Below, piece after piece: positions 46,694 to 59,615 of a stretch of DNA of 64,000 nucleotides. Source of the DNA: Actinomortierella ambigua (lineage: Eukaryota > Mortierellomycota > Mortierellomycetes > Mortierellales > Mortierellaceae); assembly GCA_016098155.1 (NCBI GenBank), contig JAAAJB010000010.1, positions 1,429-65,428 on the forward strand, read 5' to 3'. The position numbers and the translations under genes are program-made. The stretch's first letter is position 1; each line of letters opens with the position of its first letter. Below the pieces are notes generated by a model that was not told where the DNA came from, made no database searches, and saw only the letters and a program-made list of their open reading frames with translations.

Positions 46694-49345
46694 TCATCCA
46701 AGGAAAGGCTCCCAAGTCGACAACTCTTGCTCCACTCGCACCAAGAACTCATCCTGTAGGATCCCACGCAACTTGAGACTCGCCACCACCAGTTGTCGCC
46801 CACTCGACTCGGACCCGATCGAAATCAGGCTCTCGCGGCTCACATTGCTGCCTGTCCGTGACATGGCCACGCCACCTTCAAACGGCGTCAGCGATCGAGA
46901 ACAACAACTGCTCAGACTGCTCGAGTTGTGCTCCATCGTCATCATCGCCGTGCTGGTGGAGGCGTCTGTTGGCGTGGAAAAATCCCTCTCCATCGACGAT
47001 ACCTCCTCCGTCGCTTCCGCTTGGGGCGTGGGTGATGATGACACTGTTGTCGCGTCTTCCTTCTTTAGCTCTGGCACTGTGTCGGCAATCATCTTTTCCG
47101 ACGAGTTTGATGCAGTCGTCGATGCCGTCGGTGTTATCACGACTGTCTCACTCGACTGTTGGTCGCCATGGCCCGCTACCACCTCATCCTGAGTGCCAGT
47201 CGAATCGATGGCAATCGCGCTAGTGGCTTCCGCCAGTTCCGAGTCTTGTGTCGCTGCTGCCGCCTGGGACTGCTCAACAGTCTCCATGGATGCCTCACTG
47301 GCCTCGGTCATCTCGACATCCTCGGCTGGTCCGGCAATGATCGCTGCCACCTGCTCTTCCGCCTTGGACTCTGCCTTGGGCACCGATTCTGGGTTTGGCA
47401 CTTCCTCGGACGGCACGATTGCTTCTCCTGATGGCGGCGGTGACGAAGATGTTGTTGTCGTTGCACTTGCGCTGTTGTTGATGTGGTTGTTGTTGTGGTG
47501 GTTGTTGCCTTCCACCTCCAAATTCTTTTTCTGCTGTTCTACTTCGTCGGCTTCCTCCTTTTGGCGGTCTGCTTGCTCCCGCTTGAGCTGGTCACGAAGC
47601 CAAGGCATCCTCCGGCCGAGTGAGACAAGCAGCTTTTGAAGGTTGGTCTCCGACTCGCCTTGCCGCCATTGCTCTGCAAAGTTGACGCGTTCGGGAGAGT
47701 CCCGGTATTCATCGACAAGCTTTAGCTAAAGAAGAAGAAAAAAAAACGAAATAAAGAGTATGGTCACACATTAAGATATTGGGAATGCTTGACTTCATTG
47801 CGCACATAAAATATTTCACAGAAAATCGCAACTTACCCAATGCGAAGCATCTTCCTCGGGCAGAGATGTATCTTCAGCAAGATCATAAATAAGTCGTTTG
47901 GGCTGGCCACGTTCCTGGGCCGCTTGGCTAATATAGAACCAATTAATGACGGATGACAAACCTGGGAGGCGAGGGTCATAGGGACCTAGAAAGCGTCGTA
48001 TCATGGTGAAGCACATTGTGAAAATGCGGCATTAGTCTACAAGCCCCTATTTTTGAGTCTCTGTTCAAATCTTGGCATGGCAAAACAGCAAAAAGCCCCG
48101 ATCGCATTTTACCAACAATAGCGCCCACAAAGGGCTCTTCGTTCATAGCCTCGTCCTTGAAGAGGCGCTGATAGCTTGTCTGGTTCTCAATATCGACCAA
48201 GGATGGATCCGGCGTAAACGTTGGATGCGAGTGGTACCAGCCCACGATCCGCATGTTGCGCTTCTCAATCTCCTGGCGGACCTCAAACTCTGATGTTGGG
48301 TCCATTTCGACATTGACATGGTTTTGACCGGTCGGCAACGACCGACAGGGGAAATTCGCCTGTATGTCAATCGTCTTTGTCTGACGGTCCCATGTCCCAG
48401 CCAAAAACCCAATGATCTCCGTGGTCATCAAATGCGCGTGGAAATCCATCCCCAGCAATACATTCGACCGGACCGTGATTGTGAATGGCTGGCACCCCGT
48501 CACGCCCGAGTTAGGCTTGCCACAAAACGGCTCACACTTCACCATTGTCAATGGATCCAGATCGCTGTTCGCCATCTGGTTGTAGTGGATCGATGTCCGC
48601 TCACGCACACTTCGAAGCCGAGCCTTCGAATAGTCCGTTCGACCTGCAGGTCGAGATGGCGGAGATAAATCGACATCCATGTTCCGTGAGGATTCTCGGG
48701 CAGCTCTTGTCCTTGTGCTATTGTATAATATCGGTAAAGGAAAAAAAAAGCAATTGATGCAGCACGGGTAAGCCAAAGAGTTCAATAAAGTTATAGAGGA
48801 GGGTTATCAAAGAAGAGCCAATATGAGGGGCGGTGTATGTTTGTGCATGTTTCCTTACGGCCTGCTCTCCTTGTGCGATGACTCCTTAGGAGACCTTTCC
48901 TCCTTTTCTTTATCCTTTTCTTTATCCTTGCCCTTGTCCTTGTCCTTCACATGAGAGGGAATGGATTCGGTCGCCTTGGCGGGTTTTTCCTTCGATTTTT
49001 TCGGCTGTGGGTTGGATGGATCGGGCGGACTAAACTGCGTGCCACTCTGGGCAGGCAACAAAGAAGGGTCGTCCAAGAGTCTTTGGGACAGATATGGCCG
49101 CGCAGCCGCCGAGTATGGGTCTAGATCACGGCCAGAAAGGGTATAACCGGGTCCCGTCTCCAGGATCTTTGGTGGCAATGGCACATTATCCCGAAACAGT
49201 TTGATAAAGTGCTTCTGTGCGTGGCTTCGGATCGAGTTGGCATCACGTGTCCGGACATGCTCTTCCACCTGAATATTGGGGAAGGAGGAGTAAATTAGCC
49301 ATTGGTTTCTGCTAGGGATTACAATTCGCTAATACATCGCATCGT

Positions 49346-49384
<39 letters not shown>

Positions 49385-50302
49385 TGATAACTATTGGGCA
49401 TCACCGTACCTTGGGCCAATCTCGACCAAAAATTTCGAGTGCCTCCACGAAGCGTCGTTCCTCTTCTTCAGAGTAAGTTCCAGTGTTGATCCCCGGCGCC
49501 ATCTCCTTTGGAAGCTTCTTCTCCTTAATTGCTGGTTTAGGGGCGGGCGCTGGTGTCGGTGCCGAAGCTAGCTCTGGTGTCGGTGCCGAAGCTGGCTCTG
49601 GTTCAGATATAGTCTGTTGCAATTGGTTCACCTCCTCCGCTGGTATGGTAGTGCTTGTTTCCACGACTGCTGTAGCCACAGATTTTGCTGGCTCCTCTGT
49701 TGGGGCCGCTGGAGTGACTGCGACTGTGGTAGTGTTGGTAGCAGTGGTGGTGGTGGTGGTGGTGGTGGTAGGCGTGACAGGTGCTGGCTCTACTGTAGCA
49801 ATGGCTGCCTTAGGTGGTGTTGGTTTAGCAGCCTTCTTTTTGGGGCGCGGCTTCGCTATGATTGTGTGTGGTATATAGCAATTTTTCAGTTGTGAGAAAT
49901 AAATTTTTCGCGTTTTCTGCTCCCCCAATTGGGATAGGAAACAAAAGAGGGTGGAGAATCAATCGTGTAGCCCCTCTCTCTTTGGGGGTGCCTGGTACCT
50001 TTTTTTGCCCGAGACTTTGACTTTGGGCGATAGTTGCCATCCCAATAGTCCTCGTCCTCATCTGACATATCAACGTCGCCATAGCGCTGGTAATCATTAT
50101 TGTACTCGGCATAGTACCCATGATCTCCTCCACCGCCCTCTTGTGCCAGCAGTTGAGCAATCAGAGCTGAGCTCATTTCCTCTTCCTCCTCCTTTGTCAA
50201 TGACCGACTGTCATGGGCGACTGATCCGGCATCCGAGTCACCAATTTTTTGCTTCTTGTTAGATTTGGTGTCCTGTGTTGCGAGGCTCTTTTTGGGTGGC
50301 AT
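46694..50302 (-). CDS. MYSM1-like histone H2A deubiquitinase (Myb + JAMM/MPN)
   Basis: Six minus-strand exons, 50302-49999, 49855-49410, 49268-48859, 48717-48113, 47985-47837 and 47725-46694, give 981 residues in one frame. An acidic N-terminus leads to a Myb/SANT repeat of the SHAQKxF type (YSEEEERRFVEALEIFGRDW, then SIRSHAQKHF; about 225-275). The MPN domain (about 460-640) has every JAMM residue: Glu in TTEIIGF (about 487) and HSHPTFTPDPSLVD (His 549 and 551, Asp 562), so a zinc isopeptidase is expected. MDFHAHLMTTEIIGFLAGTW is very like MYSM1, which removes ubiquitin from H2A. No SWIRM domain is visible between Myb and MPN. Lys/Asp/Glu repeats (KDKGKDKEKDKEKEE) and a long disordered tail flank the domains. 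A (GA)n tract lies in the intron between exons 2 and 3. Confidence 0.83.
49347..49381 (+). repeat. (GA)n microsatellite in the MYSM1-like gene intron
   Basis: About 17 uninterrupted GA units inside the intron at 49269-49409, on the plus strand (so CT on the coding strand, near the acceptor side, where it may serve as a pyrimidine tract). Confidence 0.9.
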
Positions 50303-53300
50303 TTGCTTCGCGTGTATCGAGCAGCCTGGGATAGGGGAAGAGGCGGGGAGGGGCAGGGCTGAGAGGGTCCAACGGCGACGCGCTTTTTTTTTCTGTTTTT
50401 TTGCAGCGAACTGACGCTCGGCACACGTGACTTTGTATGTGACGTGCTTCACGCGGACCCATTCCCAATGGATACATCCATAGGAGATCCTAAGGCAGTC
50501 TATGGATATCTTTTCATCTCTTGAAATAAATGGAATTGTGTCCGATATATCTTCAGTGGGTGACAAGGTTCAGAGCAAGTAGCGGGTGCAATGATGGACA
50601 CTATTGTCCCCAATAAGGGCGTCTCTTGTACGCTCCAAACATTTCAGAACAAAGCAAAGCAGGTAATTATTGAGATGGAAAAAGGGCCAAGAACCTGCTC
50701 TAATCTCTCTCCGATGGGGCCCTTGCAGACAAACAAAATTTTAAAATGAAAAAAATTGGCCGGGGGAACAGAGCAGCTGGTACATCTTTGTTTGTTTGGT
50801 AAGCGAGCGATGCCACCATCATCATCATCATCATCATCATTATCTTCATCATAACCAAAACTCAAAACTCGCACCCCCACACCATCCATCTCTTCCACCC
50901 GTTCTACCCTCCACCCATTCGCACATCACTGTGGTCGGTTGGTCTCCTCTCGCCCTCGGTAGACATCGTGATTGTGAGCCTTGGCAATGTCACACAACGC
51001 AGCACCTGAGCAGAGAACAGAAACTCGCTCCCCTCCTCCCTCCCTCCTTCCCTCCTTCCCTCCTTCCCTCCTCCTTTCTTCTCCCATTCAACTTCACATT
51101 GCAAACACAATACAGATATGACTCTAACATCCTACCAGGAAAGTTGTTTCTTTATCTTCGACTGTGGACGCTAGGCGCTCAAAACAACTCTAGATCACAA
51201 ACATAGGATCATGGCCAATGGAATAATCAATCTTGGCGTGGGGTAGTCGTTATGAAGAGAAGCGCCAGCAGATGCAACCTCAACCAGAGGGTGATGTCGG
51301 GCACTAGGCTCATGTTGCACCAGACTTGGGTGAACCTTCTGCTTATTTATTTCGTCGTGGAGCCTATCGTGGTTGGGTGGAGAAAGAGAAGAAATGTGTG
51401 GGGTAAGTGAGTACGTGGTCCAAGTTGAGCTGTGGGTGGGAAACTAGGGCGTAGATAAAATCAATCGAGGTACAGGGGCAAATGTCAACTCAGCCTTCAC
51501 TGATTGTCTCTGCAGCATGTTCGGGGGATGGATGTGGCCTTGTGGGCTTGGTCTGCAAGAGGAAAAAAGCGTGGGTACAAGTGCAATGACGAATCTGTCG
51601 ACCGGTACCCCTTTGTCTAAGGTGGCGGAATAAATCACAGGGCGGGGTGGCACTCCTTGCTGCCTCTGTCGCTGTTGTCATTGTTTTGTGTTTGTTTGTA
51701 GAGGCAGGGGTAGCGGGCGAGGGAGAGATGAGAGAGAAAAAAGGGGAGGGGGTGCCAATAAGGTGGATGCTGCTGTATTTTTGGGCGGTGCCTGCCGCCG
51801 CGCTTTGGTTGCGCCATAACTCGACTTGGCCAGGTGGCTCAATGTTATTAAACAGTTCCATTGCGCGGCTATCGTCTTTTGTGTCAACTGTGACAAACAC
51901 CGCAAATCCCACTAAAATGAATGTTGCAATAGAGAGCCGCAGTTGTCGGCTTCTCTTCTTTCCCCTCCCCTGCGTCCTTCCCGCGCAGGTTGCTTCCCGG
52001 TTGGAAGCGGGCTAGGCGCATAAGGCCACATTCGTTCCCATCCTTCCCAGCTTGCCAAGCATGGGTGGTGCTTCCACGTCCACCTTCCCGTGCAGGGGCA
52101 GGGTAGGAGTGGTTCTTGGAGTGAGTGTTTGGTGGGCTGGGGAAAGGGTGACTGCAAAAGGAGAAAGGAGGAAAATGTATTGCACAGCCAGCAGGGCGCC
52201 CCTGCCTACACACAACTGAGGAAGGGGCTATTTTTTGCTTTGTTTGTACACATAGTAGAGTAGAGAAAGTCAGAAAGGAGGGAGGGGGAGGAGAGGGAGA
52301 GGGGGGACTGGGCCACCTGACGGAGTCGGGGGCGCCCTCTTGGCGTGCGCGACACCGTCACGGGGTGCCCGACGGAGATGACTGAAAGTGAGGTACCTGT
52401 GCGTGAATGAGAGCACCCAGGGTGACGGAGATGCTCTATGGCCTTTTTGTATTTTCGTATTTCAGGATAGGGGAGGAAGGGTTGGGAGATACAATGGTAC
52501 CGCCTTGTGTCTCCAGTTTGGTAGCCTGATATAGATCAATCAATCAATCCGCCCCCCCCCCCTCCCCAGCAAATGGTCATCTCTGATTTTCACGATGAAA
52601 ATGAGGCGGGGAGGGGACATTGTTGGCTGGAGAGTCAACAACTAATTTTTAACAATCGCAGCAGGTTCAATAAGCTCTTGCCGGTGCGGGTGCACTTTTT
52701 GGTCTTTGGAACAGGCACTGTGTGCAGCAAAGGGCAGAGAGGACGGGGGCGGAGGAGAGCGAGAGCACAGGTACGACTCGAGAAGAGATTCGCTCTCCTC
52801 TCTATCCCCCCAACCAACCAACTTGCTGGAGGATTGTTTGGCTGGTGGTGGCTCTGAAGGCGCTCCAAGAGCACGACCCACAAAAGAACGGAAGGTCTAG
52901 CCAAGCAGATGAAATAACCAGCAGCAGACCAAAGCGCAGGGTGAGAGCGGGAGAGGAAGGAAGAGAAGAGGGGGGGGGAGAGGGGGCGGACGGCTCCCCC
53001 CCCAAACCCGGCGGGCTTCCTCTCTCCCTCACTTACTCTCTGTTTTTTTTTGGCTCTCATTCGTTTTGTCCATTTCTTCCCTTCTTCTTTCCCCCATCAC
53101 CACATCCACCACCCCCGCCAATATACCCCTATCCCCCTCCCCCTCATTCCCCTTCCGCTGCTATCCCTGTTCTGCCTCCAGCCATTTAGTCGCCAGAGCT
53201 TTGTCATTGAATACACCGTTCCCTTTCCCTACTTCTCCACTTTACATTTCCACTCTTGCCTAGCTGGACTGACCTTCTACGTGGTAGCAGCCTTCCAACC

Positions 53301-53889
53301 CACGCTCACCTCAACTCCACTGTTCACTCTTTTTTTTTCATCCCTCTTCCCCCTCCCTCCTGTTCTATCGTGGCCAGGTAAGCACTGCCCCCTTTGTCCA
53401 TCTTGTCACTTCGACTTTGTCCACCCCAGCACCCTTTCAAACCCACTTTGCCACTCCACCCTTTGTCAAGTTCGTTGTCGGCACACGCTATCACATTAGT
53501 GTCTTTGTCACGCTTCTTAGTTTCCGAAGAGAGACAGAGTGAGAGAGATGGAGAGAGGGAGTGAGCCTAGTATCAGCGTGGCGGGTGTTGTTTGCACCCA
53601 TATTTGGTTCCCACCACCGCATTCCCCGCTGCCCTGGATTTGTCGACCAGGGGCGATTGTCAGCTGGAGGTCGACGCCGGCCTGGTGATAGGATCTGGCG
53701 CTTATTTTCTCTCTTTAAAGTTTGGTAAAAAAAAAAAAAAAAAAAAAGTCGTTTGGACTGGGCCAGACTTTGATGAGAGGAATTTAGGGCAGTGGGAGCC
53801 GGATCTTGGCGCGGGGAGAAAGAAGATGGACAACAAGGGAAGGGGGATGGCCAGGGGAAGGAGCAAACAACCACAGAGACAGATGGATG

Positions 53890-53926
<37 letters not shown>

Positions 53927-54033
53927 AGGGAGAGATAATGAGAGAGAGAGAATGAGAAAGTGAGAGAGAGAAAAGGGATACCTGCTTGGATAGCCCATCC
54001 CTGAATATAGAATAGAAAAACACGACCACATTT

Positions 54034-54071
54034 ACACCACCACCACCACCACCACCACCACCACCACCACC
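54034..54071 (+). repeat. (CCA)n microsatellite
   Basis: About twelve uninterrupted CAC/CCA units within the gene-free region upstream of the zinc finger gene. Confidence 0.9.
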
Positions 54072-54725
54072 TCTCTCGTACCTTGTGCATCTACACCGCC
54101 CACATGTATTCACCCTGCCTATCCTTCCCCCCGAGCTACCTGTCCAAGTTTCATTCATCCGTTCATTCAGTTTTTTTTCTCGCGTTCTTTAAGTTGTCTG
54201 GCCCTCCTTCCCTCTCCTTCCCACTCTTTGCCTTGGTATGTCTCTGGCCGAGGGAGATGGCAATGTTCGTTTCGTTTGTTCGATCAGCTCGTTTCCTCTT
54301 ATTTTTAAAAAAAAAGGGGGGGGGGAGAGAGGGAGGGAAGGAGAAGAAAGGACCGACCCATGGGATAGTCTGGTATGGAAAACGAGTAGACAATGGGCGA
54401 GAGAGCCGAGGGACAGTGGACAAGCATTGCTAGAGCATTAATAACCTTGCCCTTGCAACACATGTACACACTCTCTTCTCGCGCTCTTTGTAATGGCCCA
54501 TGTCTGTCCTCCCACAAAGCATGAATATGATACTTGTCCTCCACATCTACATCACCCATCTCTCGTGCTTGGTGCTACTGTTGAGAGGGTGTGCTATGCG
54601 GTATCTTCCGTGGGCCTCGCTCTGTTCACAGCTGGCACCCCCTTGATTCTATTTCCTCAGCGTGATATTTTTTTTTTTTGGTCTTGGTGGTATGGATCCG
54701 TCCTCTTCTCTTTCTCTTCCACTCT

Positions 54726-54727
<2 letters not shown>

Positions 54728-54774
<47 letters not shown>
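54728..54774 (+). repeat. (CT)n microsatellite
   Basis: More than twenty CT units with a single TTT interruption, in the same gene-free region. Confidence 0.9.
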
Positions 54775-56161
54775 GCTTCTACACATTGGCGACCACCCCT
54801 TCCTTCCTTTTCCACCACCCCTTCCTCCTCAGCTTATATGCTCTTCTGACTACCATGCTATACAACCCCATACTGGAAGAAGGTGGGGCACATTATCCCT
54901 GGATAATGACGTCCAGGAATGAGGGAGTATACAAAGCGGCACGCCTCTGCTTCTCTCTCCTCCTCCCTCCTCCTCCTCTTCCTCTTCCCCCTCCTCCTCC
55001 TCCTCCTCCTCCTCCTCGTCGTCGTCGTCCTCCTTCTCCCCCCTGGGTCAAAAAGACAGAACAAAGGGTCTCCGCATAATAAAAAAAAAAAAACGGGACA
55101 CTCACAGCAGATACATCGCTGCACGTCGACGGCATCCTTAGCCAAATGACCACACCACACGCCCCTTCACCTCTCCCACTCTTACCTCTCCCCTTCTACC
55201 ACCAGGTCCAGTGAGGTTTGTTCGTTTCTGAGGGGAGAAGGAGGGAGGGATGGAGGGGCTACACAATGGATGGGCTGGGCTGGGAGCCACTTTGGACGCG
55301 TAACACACACACACATACACCTCGCTCTCTTTGCACATAGGCATTCACACACCATTCATCTCCACCTCCTCCCTTCGCTTCTTTTGTTCTCTTCTCGAGC
55401 CTCCTTCCTCTGCCTTTTCATTCATCTATTTCTCGACCAGCCACTCCCACGACCCTTCTCCCTCTCCAGTCCCTTCACGAATCTGCCTCTTCTCGAGGAC
55501 AGGGCAAACGCTCACAGTCTTCATCCATTTGTATATACTCACGCACGCGCTTTCTCTTGCCCTGTGCTCGCTCGCAGCTCGGTCGTGCGCATCCTCTTTC
55601 GGCACCTGCTGTAATTTGCTCGGGTTTATTGTTGCTTACTTGCATATCCTCATGGCGCATGCCCCAGGCTCCCACTGTTTCCTTTCCTCTATCCTGGGTC
55701 ACATGCTCTCTTTACACATGCCCTACCCCCCCATTGCTGCTGTTTACGTGCGATCCATCGTTGGCATTGATTCTGTGTAGGGCGTGAGCTGGACATGCTG
55801 GTGATCGTCATTCGTGTGCTTCCTCCTCGATACACGAATTCGCACGCAATCGACGGCATACAATCACATACCCGGTGTATCTCCTGTCACCCTTCTGCTC
55901 TCGCTTTCTTTTTCTCTCTTTATCTCCACTATACTTTCCTTTCGCAAACTTGATGTCACTATCCTTTCTCTCGTCCACTAACCAATGTCTCTTTTGTGCG
56001 CCACCTATTAGACAACTGTACCTGAGCTCTCCTTCCCTTTTTTTTTTTTTTTTGGTCGCTGCGCCCTTTCCACGTGCCCATACCCGAGTCCGACTCACTG
56101 TTTCAACCGACACATTCTTCTACTCCCGCCATACACCCACCCACCCACACGACACTTACTC

Positions 56162-59100
56162 ATGAAAGAAGGACGCGACGTACGCGATATGCGTGACATG
56201 CGCGACATGAATGGCAATGCCTCACAAGAAGTCACCTCCATCACCGATCTGCAAGCCATGCTTAATCGATTCTGGGAAGCCCATTCTCGTCAATTTAGAG
56301 GTATGTATTTTATCTTGACACCTACTATATTTTTTTCTTCCGCCACTGCCGGCTTGGCATATCATCGAGTTGCCTGCGTGTGTACAGTCGAGGGCGGTCG
56401 TGTCAACCGTGTGTCTTCCACAGCAGCAAACAGTAGCAGTAGTAGGGGGAAGGAGGAGAGGGGGCTAGACATCCTCAGCTCGTTCAGGGGGAAGAGCCAA
56501 CCCGCTTTTGCAGGGAAAGACGGATGGTCTCCCGACAGCCTTTCAGCACATTGCCTCTTAGATCAGCCAGCACCGCTTCTCTCTTTTGCATATCGACACG
56601 CCTGCTTGCCAACCCACCCACCACTATCCTCGGAGGAACATTTCATGGCAGAACCAAGAAGAAAGAAAATAGGGGGGGGGGAGGGAGAGGAGAGAGTAGA
56701 ATAGGATGAAGGAAAAGGGAGGAGGTTCCTGACCTTGTACGCCCTCCTGCCCTGCCATTACCATTACCATCACTACTACCACTGTCACCACTCCCACTGC
56801 CCCTATGGATGCGCGTCCAATGGCATACCACATACCAAACAAACAAAGCCCTCGAGCCCCTTTCCCACCTCGCTTTCTTCTCCCAGCCATCGATGAGGGG
56901 TCTTGACGTACCGTATCATATGACCGCAGGACATTGATCTTCTTTCCTCCTTGCTTGTCGCCCATCTTCAGGATGGTGCTTCTATTTTCTTTTTTTTTTT
57001 TTTGCGCCCCTGACTATATCCTCCAATCCCCCTCTCATCCCCCTGTTGTGTCTACAAAAATCCCTTTCCCCCTGACAAAGACTCTTAGTATATGGCTCAT
57101 CTGACCCCTTGTTCATTTCCCTTTATTTACTTACTTATTTATTTCTCTCTCTTTATCTCTCTCTCTCTCTCTTTTCATTTCAACAGAGATCGAGAGCTCC
57201 TTGACAGGCCAGCTGTCGACCCTGATACAGAAAAATGGCTTTCTTTGCCAAAAGATTGAGAACTTACAGCGCATGAACACCGACCTTGAATACAAGTTTT
57301 CCATCACGACATCCGAGTTGGAGCGAGCAAGGAGGGAATTCAGCGATCTCCAGGCGAAATACGAATTGCGGAATGCAAGCTATGGCGACCTCAAGGCCGT
57401 CTGTTACCAGCTTGACGCACAACTGAACAAAAAGAACGGCATCAGTCCCGAAGACTCAGTCATGTCTCGTCTCGATCTTGGCTCGGAGCGCAAAAAGCGC
57501 CGACTGTCGACAGATCTGGGCGATGGCGAGCCGGAGAGTGTTTTCACACCGTACGAGGACAATGGTGGGTCGGCAAATGGACCCATGACAGCTCTTTCGG
57601 CACGATCTATTGTATCTGTCAGTACATCCAGCATCCAGCGCCCCCCATCACCATCTACCACCAACGGTCCCTCGCAGAGCACCTGGACATGTTTATGGAA
57701 GAACTGCAATCAGGTCTTTGGCGCTCTCGATTGGCTTGTTAGCCACGTAGAAGAATTTCACATTGGCCTCGGCAAGGTATGCAGAGTGCAGAAAGGAATT
57801 TTGCTTCGACCATTTTTTTTTAATCCTCGTGAACCAACGAACTCACCTAACAAGATTGTGTTTATATTTTACTTCCGACACCCCAATTAGTCGCAATATA
57901 CCTGCGAGTGGGAGAACTGCGTCGTTAAACAAAAGCCCTTCCACAAGCACCACCAAGTGATTCGTCACATGCGTACGCATACTGGTGAAAAGCCCTTTGT
58001 CTGCAATGTTGACGGTTGTGGAAAGAAGTTTGCACGATCTGATTCGCTTCTCGAGCACTCGCGCAAGCACAATGGAACGCCTGTCGACTACTACAAGATG
58101 CTGGAGCTTAGCGCTCAACGCGAGCGCGAGCACGATGCAAGCCACTTGAACGGACTTATGCTCCGCATGGATACGATCCAGGAACACCCACAAGCCGAGG
58201 TGCTATCTCGCGCTCCTGACATGTCACATCATGAGCCTGTCTCGCGAGCACCCAACGTTCCGCCACTTTCGGACAAGCCTAGGCGGTCGCTGGATCCAGT
58301 GCCCAACACGTCACTCTCGAGGTCACCTTCGCCAGCTCGACGCCCAGTATCACCTTCAAATGCAATGGCCATTGATGGACAGTCTGGCTCACGCGATGGC
58401 GAACACATGGCATCGATCAATCTGGATGGTCCCGGAGTTGCTAGTGCTGACAAAGATGGTCCTGCCACAGAACCCTCGCAGCAGCACGCACGATCGTCTT
58501 CGTCTTCAACGCAGTCGCTGCACGGCGGTCCGCTTGGCTCACACCATCCCCAGGGCCCTCATCCGTCGCATCACCAGCAGCATCCACGATCAATGATGCA
58601 TCCCCAGCACCCGCTATCTCATGATGACAGCAACATCTTGCATAAGGGCCGCGGACACTCTCATAGCGCCTCATTAGGTCTCTCGCGCATGGACCTTCAA
58701 GACGTACCTCGAGCGCCTCGTGAATACGGCCACTCTCACTCGCGCTCCATGGACTACGGCCATATGGAGAGCATGCATCATCGTCAACATCCGCCACCTC
58801 CTCCTCATCAGCAACAGCAGCAGCACTCGCAAATGTCCTACGGCGAGCGAGGCCACTCGCAGACGCCATCGCTTGATTATGGTTCCCGTCTGGATATGTC
58901 TGGCATGTACCAGCGCAAGGAGCGTGGTCATTCACACACACCGTCGCTTGAGATGCCGCCTGCACCTGGACAGCAGATGCATCGGATGGACGATCGCCGT
59001 CAAGCCCATCGGCCGCCAACAGGCTACAGCCAACACCCGCTGACGCCTGAGGACCAGCACATACTCCACCAAAAAGCCTCTCAGCATCACGCGCAGCACC

Positions 59101-59275
59101 CTCAACAACAACCATCATACATGCATCACTCCTCTCAGCCTCCACATCATTCGTACCATGGCTCATCGCAGACAATGCATGGCGGCCCAACTTCAAAAAT
59201 GAACCAGCCTTTGCCTCCCCACCAACAGCCCACACCGCCACATCAACCACCGCTACCCCCACAGCAACAGCAACA

Positions 59276-59306
<31 letters not shown>

Positions 59307-59615
59307 ATCGCTCGACAGGGCCCTGTGAATGAGCATCAACAACAGCAGCAGTCGCAGCAGCAGTCGCAGCCGCAACACCAATCGTCACAACAGCAGACGA
59401 ATGGAAAGGGTCCCACTCTTGTTGGAGGCAGCGATCGTCCGCGCGATCATGATCAAGTAGACTCGCCTGTGTCGAATCCAACACCGCGTACACCCCCATC
59501 AGCGCACTCGGAAGAGCATCTTGGCGGGATGGCTACAGCCACCAGCGAGATATGCGCGCGCAGCTCGGTCGGTCCGATGGAAGAAGACAAGAAGAGCACA
59601 GTTGCTGTTGTCTAA
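56162..59615 (+). CDS. C2H2 zinc finger transcription factor (GLI/ZIC-type)
   Basis: Exons 56162-56300, 57187-57776 and 57891-59615 give 817 residues. A coiled coil (about 45-125, [17 protein letters not shown] to [19 protein letters not shown]) suggests dimerisation. Three fingers follow at about 215-310: C-x4-C-x12-H-x4-H (CLWKNC), C-x4-C-x15-H-x3-H (CEWENC, with the long spacing of GLI/ZIC/Azf-like factors) and C-x4-C-x12-H-x3-H ([19 protein letters not shown]), joined by THTGEKPF. The rest is His/Pro/Gln-rich and disordered, with four copies of a GHS[HQ]xxS[LM] motif (58648-58951) and poly-Gln (59264-59306). It is presumably a nuclear regulator; targets cannot be inferred. Intron 1 is 886 bp. 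The 5.9 kb upstream region suggests complex control. Confidence 0.86.

Larger units (their letters stand above)
50303..56161. other. 5.9-kb gene-free region with microsatellites
   Basis: No gene could be supported. The first about 260 bp are the MYSM1-like promoter. From about 53040 to 56160 the plus strand is strongly C/T-rich, the usual look of a fungal leader on the plus strand, so much of it may be promoter or 5' UTR of the zinc finger gene. A consensus donor CCAG|GTAAGC at 53376 might start a 5'-UTR intron. Microsatellites: (CAT)n about 50811-50841, (GA)n 53892-53920, A-run about 53727-53747, (CCA)n 54034-54071, (CT)n 54728-54774, (CCT)n about 54990-55017, G/C runs near 52551-52562 and 52970-52985. 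Confidence 0.5.

Noticed and set aside
53377..53500. Consensus splice donor at 53376 as the start of a coding gene
   Set aside because: No upstream open frame with recognisable protein content ends at this donor; at most it is a 5'-UTR intron.
53892..55017. Regularly spaced short repeats that could suggest an array
   Set aside because: They are simple microsatellites without unique spacers, so not a CRISPR array.
58441..59499. 352-codon minus-strand open frame
   Set aside because: It is an antisense shadow of the His/Gln-rich tail of the zinc finger gene; its Ala/Val-rich content is what reverse complements of CAG/CAC codons produce.
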